A stretch of 9,526 nt of DNA from Burkholderiales bacterium (lineage in GTDB: Bacteria; Pseudomonadota; Gammaproteobacteria; Burkholderiales; CAIKXV01). Every line of letters starts with the position of its first letter. Position 1 is the stretch's first letter. The notes beneath the pieces are model-generated. The model saw only the letters and a program-made list of their open reading frames with translations. It did no database searches and had not been told where the DNA came from. The position numbers and the translations under genes are program-made. The stretch covers positions 1-9,526 of the forward strand of contig JAIENF010000240.1 of NCBI GenBank assembly GCA_019751575.1. Reading direction: 5' to 3'. Below, one piece after another: positions 5,976-9,526 of this stretch.

Positions 5976-7361
5976 GTGAACGATCCTTCCGCTGCAGCCT
6001 CACATCCGCCCTCGGTCGACCGCCTGCTGCGATCGACCGAGGGACAGCGGTTGATCGAACGGCATGGCCGGTCGCTCGCACTCGACGCGATACGGGCCGG
6101 CCTGGAGCAGGTGCGCCTTTCGGCCACCGGCTTCGAGCCGGGTCCGTTCTTCGTGGAATGCGCCCGGGTGCTCGAGCAGGACGGCCGGCCCGGCCTGCAG
6201 CCGGTGATCAACCTGACCGGCACCGTACTGCACACCAACCTCGGCCGTGCCTGGGCGGCACCGGAAGCGATCGAGGCGGTGATGGCGGTGATGGGCCAGC
6301 CGTCCAACCTCGAGTTCGACCTGAAGACCGGACGGCGCGGCGAGCGCGACAGCCATGTCGAGAAGCTGCTGTGCCGGATCACCGGTGCCGAAGCGGCCAC
6401 CCTCGTCAACAACAATGCCGCGGCGGTCCTGCTCACGCTCACCGCACTGGCCGCGCGCCGCGAAGTGGTCGTCTCGCGCGGCGAACTGATCGAGATCGGC
6501 GGCGCGTTCCGCATGCCCGACATCATGCGCCGCGCCGGCTGCAAGCTGCGCGAGGTCGGCACCACCAACCGTACCCACGGCAGTGACTACGAAGAGGCCA
6601 TCGGCCCATCGACCGCGGCGCTGATGCGCGTGCATCCGAGCAACTACCAGGTCGAGGGCTTCACCTCCATCGTCCAGACCCGTGCGCTCGCGGCGATCGC
6701 CCATGCCCATGACCTTCCGATGCTGGAAGACCTGGGCAGCGGTTCGCTGGTCGACCTGGCTCCGTACGGCCTGCCGCATGAACCGACGCCGCAGGAATCG
6801 TTGGCCGATGGCGCAGACGTGGTGACCTTCAGCGGCGACAAGCTGCTCGGCGGACCACAGGCCGGCCTGATCGTCGGGCGAAAGGCATTGATCGACCGCA
6901 TCCGGAAGTGCCCGCTCAAGCGGGCGCTGCGCCTGGACAAGATGACCATCGCGGCGCTCGAAGCAACGCTGCGCCTCTACCTCGATCCCGACCGGCTGCG
7001 CCAGCGCCTGCCGGCACTGCGCCTGCTCAGCCGCCCGCGCGACGAGATCCACGCCTGTGCCCGCCGGCTCCAGCCGGCGTTCGCAGCCGCGCTGGGCGGA
7101 CGCGCGACGGTCGATGTGGTCGACTGCTCGAGCCAGATCGGCAGCGGTTCGCTGCCGGTCGACCGCCTGCCCAGTGCGGCGCTGTCGATACGCGTCGCCG
7201 GGCGCGGCGGCGGCCTCGACCGGCTCGCCGCCCGCCTGCGCGCCCTGCCCCGTCCGGTGGTCGGGCGCATCCATGACGACGCACTGCTGCTCGACCTGCG
7301 CTGCCTGGAGGCCGACGGCGAGGCGGTGCTGTTGGCGCAGCTTCCGCTGCTCGCGGCCTGA
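5976..7361 (+). CDS. selA: L-seryl-tRNA(Sec) selenium transferase (selenocysteine synthase)
   Basis: SelA is a PLP-dependent enzyme that converts Ser-tRNA(Sec) to Sec-tRNA(Sec) using selenophosphate. The 461-residue product has the normal length. The PLP-binding Lys lies in [17 protein letters not shown] (K289), the best known SelA motif. Other family blocks are [18 protein letters not shown] (75-92), the [13 protein letters not shown] segment (143-155), EVGTTNRTH (193-201) and [11 protein letters not shown] (220-230). The N-terminal [11 protein letters not shown] resembles the SelA tRNA-binding start. The start is GTG 5976, nine bases after the selenoprotein stop. A nearer-looking ATG (5971) is out of frame and meets TGA after one codon. 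The RBS is weak, so coupling to the upstream gene is likely. It works with SelB, selC and SelD; selD is not in the window. Confidence 0.97.
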   Translation: MNDPSAAASHPPSVDRLLRSTEGQRLIERHGRSLALDAIRAGLEQVRLSATGFEPGPFFVECARVLEQDGRPGLQPVINLTGTVLHTNLGRAWAAPEAIEAVMAVMGQPSNLEFDLKTGRRGERDSHVEKLLCRITGAEAATLVNNNAAAVLLTLTALAARREVVVSRGELIEIGGAFRMPDIMRRAGCKLREVGTTNRTHGSDYEEAIGPSTAALMRVHPSNYQVEGFTSIVQTRALAAIAHAHDLPMLEDLGSGSLVDLAPYGLPHEPTPQESLADGADVVTFSGDKLLGGPQAGLIVGRKALIDRIRKCPLKRALRLDKMTIAALEATLRLYLDPDRLRQRLPALRLLSRPRDEIHACARRLQPAFAAALGGRATVDVVDCSSQIGSGSLPVDRLPSAALSIRVAGRGGGLDRLAARLRALPRPVVGRIHDDALLLDLRCLEADGEAVLLAQLPLLAA

Positions 7362-7391
7362 CCACATGCCTGCCGACACAAGGTTCCCGCG

Positions 7392-9332
7392 ATGATCGTC
7401 GCCACCGCAGGCCACATCGACCATGGCAAGACGCTGCTGGTCCATCGGCTCACCGGCATCGACACCGACCGCCTGCCGGAAGAGAAGCGGCGCGGCATCT
7501 CGATCGACATCGGCTTCGCGCACCTGCGGTTGCCCGGCGGCGACACCATCGGCTTCATCGACGTGCCGGGACATGAGCGTTTCGTGCGCAACATGCTGGC
7601 CGGCGTGTCGGGGATCGACTTCGTGCTGCTGGTCGTGGCCGCCGACGATGGCGTGATGCCGCAGACGCGGGAACACCTGGCGATCCTCGACCTGCTCGGC
7701 GTGCGCGACGGACTGCTGGTGATCACGAAGTCGGACCGCGTACCCGCGGCGCGGGTCGACGCGGTCATCGCCGAGGTGCGCGCGCTGGTCGATGGCACCG
7801 TGCTGCAGGACGCCCCGGCGCTCGCCGTGTCCGCACTGACCGGCGACGGTATCGACGACCTCCGCACCCGGCTGACGGTGGCCCTCGCCGCACGGCACCA
7901 GCGCGCCGCCGAGGGCCGCTTCTTCCGGCTGGCGATCGACCGCTGCTTCACCGTCGCCGGCAGCGGCACCGTGGTCACCGGCACCATCTTCGCCGGCAGC
8001 GTCGATGTCGGGGACGCACTATGCCTGTCCCCGTCCGGAACCATGGTGCGGGTGCGAGGGCTGCAGGTGCAGGGGCGTTCGGTCGACCAGGCCCGGGCCG
8101 GTGCCCGCTGCGCCGTGAACCTCACCGGTGCCGAACTCGAGAAGGACGCCATCGGGCGCGGCGAATGGCTGCTCGATCCGGCCATCCATGCGCCGACCCT
8201 TCGCATCGACGTGCACCTGCGTGCACTGGCGACGGAGCTGCATTCGTTGCGCCACTGGACACCGGTGCACCTGCACCTGGGCACGGTCGACGTCACGGGC
8301 CGCATCTCCACCCGGCGCGACCTGTCGATCGCCCCGGGCGCCGCGGAGATCGCGCAGATCATCCTCGACCAGCCGGTCGGCGCGATCGCCGGCGACCGCT
8401 TCATCGTGCGCGACTTTTCGGCGCAGCGCACGATCGGCGGTGGGCATGTGATCGATCCGTTCCCGCCGCCCCGCCGGCGGCGGATCGCCGAGCGGCAACG
8501 GGAACTGGCCGCGCTGGACAGCGGGACCCCGGCCGAGGTGCTGGCAGCCCTGCTGCCCGACGCCTCGTCGGGCATCGACCTCGCACTGTTCGAGCGGCGG
8601 TTCAACCTGACCCCGGCTGCAGCAAAGGCGCTGTACCAAGGCGCAGGCCTGCAGGTGCTGGGCCGCGAACTGCGCCGCGGCTTCGAACCGGCGCGGCTGG
8701 CGGCGATGCGCGAGGCACTGGTCGCCGAAGTACGCAGCTTCCATGCGAAGTCACCCCAGGCCACCGGCATCGAGCTTGCGCTCCTGCAGAAGAACGCCGG
8801 GCTGGCACTGCCCGATGAAATCCTGCAGGCCGTGCTGCGCGACGCCGTGCAGGCACGTGCACTCGAGCTGGCCGGCGGGCTGGCCCGCGTGCCCGGCTTC
8901 GATGCCGCCGCCAACAGCGCCGACGAAGCGCTCTGGAAGCGGGTGCGGCCGCTGCTGTCGAAGACCCCCAGCGCGCCACCGCAGGTGCGCGAGATCGCCG
9001 CCACGCTGAAGCTCGACGAGAAGGCACTGCAGGCGATGCTCCAGCGTCGGATCAAGCGCGGTGAACTGGTGCGCCTCGATCCGCAGCGCGTCTATCTGCG
9101 GTCGGCGATCGTCGCCCTCGCCCTGGTCGTCGAACAGACGGCGAAGGCGACCCCGGGCGGCCAGTTCAACGCGGCCCAGTATCGCGACCAGGCCGGCGTC
9201 GGGCGCAGCCTTGCGATCCAGATCCTGGAGCATTTCGACAGTGCGGGGCTGACCCTGCGCGTCGGCGATGCGCGCAAGCTCAGGCGCAAGGTTTCGGATG
9301 TCTACCCGGAGGCCATCCGGCCGGACGCATGA
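7392..9332 (+). CDS. selB: selenocysteine-specific elongation factor SelB
   Basis: SelB is the EF-Tu-like GTPase that delivers Sec-tRNA(Sec) to UGA codons followed by a SECIS hairpin. The 646-residue protein is slightly longer than the E. coli factor (about 614). GTPase motifs are G1 GHIDHGKT at 7-14, G2 region GISIDIGF at 35-42, G3 DVPGHE at 57-62 and G4 TKSD at 112-115; the Thr form of G4 is usual in SelB. Beta-barrel domain II includes [15 protein letters not shown] (188-202). Domain III ends near 355 with [10 protein letters not shown]. The remainder (about 365-646) is the C-terminal winged-helix array that binds SECIS RNA. The last of these has [20 protein letters not shown] and GDARKLRR, a conserved SelB ending. 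ATG 7392 is 30 bp after selA, and the tRNA-Sec gene follows 20 bp downstream. It is assigned to the same operon as selA. Confidence 0.97.
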   Translation: MIVATAGHIDHGKTLLVHRLTGIDTDRLPEEKRRGISIDIGFAHLRLPGGDTIGFIDVPGHERFVRNMLAGVSGIDFVLLVVAADDGVMPQTREHLAILDLLGVRDGLLVITKSDRVPAARVDAVIAEVRALVDGTVLQDAPALAVSALTGDGIDDLRTRLTVALAARHQRAAEGRFFRLAIDRCFTVAGSGTVVTGTIFAGSVDVGDALCLSPSGTMVRVRGLQVQGRSVDQARAGARCAVNLTGAELEKDAIGRGEWLLDPAIHAPTLRIDVHLRALATELHSLRHWTPVHLHLGTVDVTGRISTRRDLSIAPGAAEIAQIILDQPVGAIAGDRFIVRDFSAQRTIGGGHVIDPFPPPRRRRIAERQRELAALDSGTPAEVLAALLPDASSGIDLALFERRFNLTPAAAKALYQGAGLQVLGRELRRGFEPARLAAMREALVAEVRSFHAKSPQATGIELALLQKNAGLALPDEILQAVLRDAVQARALELAGGLARVPGFDAAANSADEALWKRVRPLLSKTPSAPPQVREIAATLKLDEKALQAMLQRRIKRGELVRLDPQRVYLRSAIVALALVVEQTAKATPGGQFNAAQYRDQAGVGRSLAIQILEHFDSAGLTLRVGDARKLRRKVSDVYPEAIRPDA

Positions 9333-9338
9333 CATAAT
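9333..9338 (+). promoter_or_regulatory. candidate -10 box for selC
   Basis: CATAAT (5 of 6 to TATAAT) immediately follows the selB stop and lies 14 bp before the tRNA-Sec 5' end. No good -35 hexamer is visible within selB at the right spacing. The tRNA could equally be processed from the selA-selB transcript. Confidence 0.25.
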
Positions 9339-9352
9339 CCGCGCGCAGCAAG

Positions 9353-9448
9353 GGAAGGGAAACGTCCCCGGTGGGACGGCCGGACTTCAAACCCGGTGAG
9401 GGCTGTGATCCAGTCCTCCGTGCGTTCGACTCGCACTCTCTTCCGCCA
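9353..9448 (+). tRNA. selC: tRNA-Sec (anticodon TCA), selC
   Basis: This is a complete 96-nt tRNA-Sec that folds by hand in the bacterial 8/5 form. The acceptor stem has 8 bp (9353-9360 with 9437-9444, one G-U). The D arm has the tRNA-Sec-typical 6-bp stem (9363-9368 with 9373-9378) and a 4-nt CGGT loop. The anticodon loop CTTCAAA (9385-9391) carries TCA at 9387-9389. The long variable arm has 8 bp (9398-9405 with 9411-9418) with loop 9406-9410. The T arm has 5 bp (9420-9424 with 9432-9436) and loop TTCGACT. Discriminator G9445 and encoded CCA 9446-9448 complete it. One anticodon-stem position, A9384 with C9392 next to the loop, is mismatched. It supplies the UGA-decoding tRNA for the selenoprotein upstream. 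Confidence 0.97.
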
Positions 9449-9473
9449 CCTGCGCGGCCCCGGGCCCGCCCTC

Positions 9474-9492
9474 GCCCCCGCCCCCGCCCCCG
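9474..9492. repeat. three tandem GCCCCC units, G-quadruplex-prone on the minus strand
   Basis: Three perfect copies of GCCCCC plus a final G. With further G runs on either side of the minus strand, there are more than four closely spaced G tracts of three or more. The repeat lies 26 bp after the tRNA-Sec gene. No coding potential is claimed for this edge (9449-9526). Confidence 0.7.
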
Positions 9493-9499
9493 ACCCGGT

Positions 9500-9511
9500 C
9501 GCGCGCGCGCG
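9500..9511. repeat. (CG)6 dinucleotide tract
   Basis: Twelve alternating C/G bases follow the GCCCCC repeat. Such tracts can adopt Z-form DNA and are prone to slippage. It may simply reflect high GC content. Confidence 0.6.
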
Positions 9512-9513
9512 GC

Positions 9514-9519
9514 TTGACA
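9514..9519 (+). promoter_or_regulatory. possible -35 hexamer of a gene beyond the window
   Basis: TTGACA matches the sigma-70 -35 consensus exactly, but the window ends seven bases later, so no -10 can be checked. Confidence 0.2.
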
Positions 9520-9526
9520 TCGGCCC

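Noticed and set aside
5971..5979. ATG at 5971 as the selA start
   Set aside because: It is out of frame with selA and meets TGA after ATG-CCG. GTG 5976 gives the family-typical N-terminus.
7366..7395. Nine-codon ORF whose TGA overlaps the selB ATG, a possible leader peptide
   Set aside because: It has no ribosome binding site of note and no attenuator-like structure. A short chance ORF is more likely, although translational coupling is possible.
6000..7898. 632-aa minus-strand frame opposite selA and selB, and the similar 692-aa frame at 6977-9055
   Set aside because: Both run across two certain genes and have biased composition without motifs. They are antisense shadows caused by high GC content.
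9453..9470. Rho-independent terminator after selC
   Set aside because: A GC-rich dyad is present, but no T tract follows on the plus strand; C-rich repeats follow instead.
1..9526. CRISPR arrays, insertion sequences or phage genes
   Set aside because: No repeated direct units with spacers, transposase motifs or terminal inverted repeats were seen.

Overview
The window is GC-rich and densely coded on both strands. It splits at a 240-bp divergent intergenic region (4950-5189) into a leftward catabolic operon and a rightward selenocysteine (Sec) locus. Codon use, short intergenic gaps and protein similarity recalled from memory suggest a proteobacterium, most likely a betaproteobacterium (Burkholderiales-like). 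That placement is inference, because no ribosomal or phylogenetic marker is present.

Left half (6-4949, minus strand). Five genes run in one direction. In transcription order they are an HpcH/HpaI-type aldolase, the beta and alpha subunits of a succinyl-CoA-synthetase-like acid-CoA ligase (4-nt ATGA overlap), an acyl-CoA dehydrogenase with a TTG start, and a short-chain dehydrogenase (SDR). The order reads as a pathway for an unidentified organic acid, with C-C cleavage, CoA activation, alpha,beta-dehydrogenation and a dehydrogenase-like step; the substrate cannot be read from the sequence. The SDR lacks the canonical catalytic tetrad, and the acyl-CoA dehydrogenase has Gly where most relatives carry the catalytic Glu.

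Right half (5190-9448, plus strand). This is the main result. A gene with a strong AGGAGG ribosome binding site starts at 5190 and reaches an in-frame TGA at codon 15. The frame then continues open to 5966. The TGA falls exactly at the first position of a glutaredoxin-like redox motif (U15-T-S-C18). It is followed at the correct distance by a perfect 7-bp stem with a G-U-U apical loop, which is a bacterial SECIS candidate. Directly downstream are selA, selB and a complete tRNA-Sec (selC) with anticodon TCA. The gene is therefore best read as a 258-residue selenoprotein, a UxxC glutaredoxin-like domain fused to a DinB-type putative metal-binding four-helix domain. A standard gene caller would cut off its N-terminal redox domain. 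Its substrate is unknown. selD (selenophosphate synthetase) is not in the window.

The right edge (9449-9526) holds no gene. It contains a G-quadruplex-prone GCCCCC repeat, a (CG)6 tract and an isolated TTGACA hexamer.
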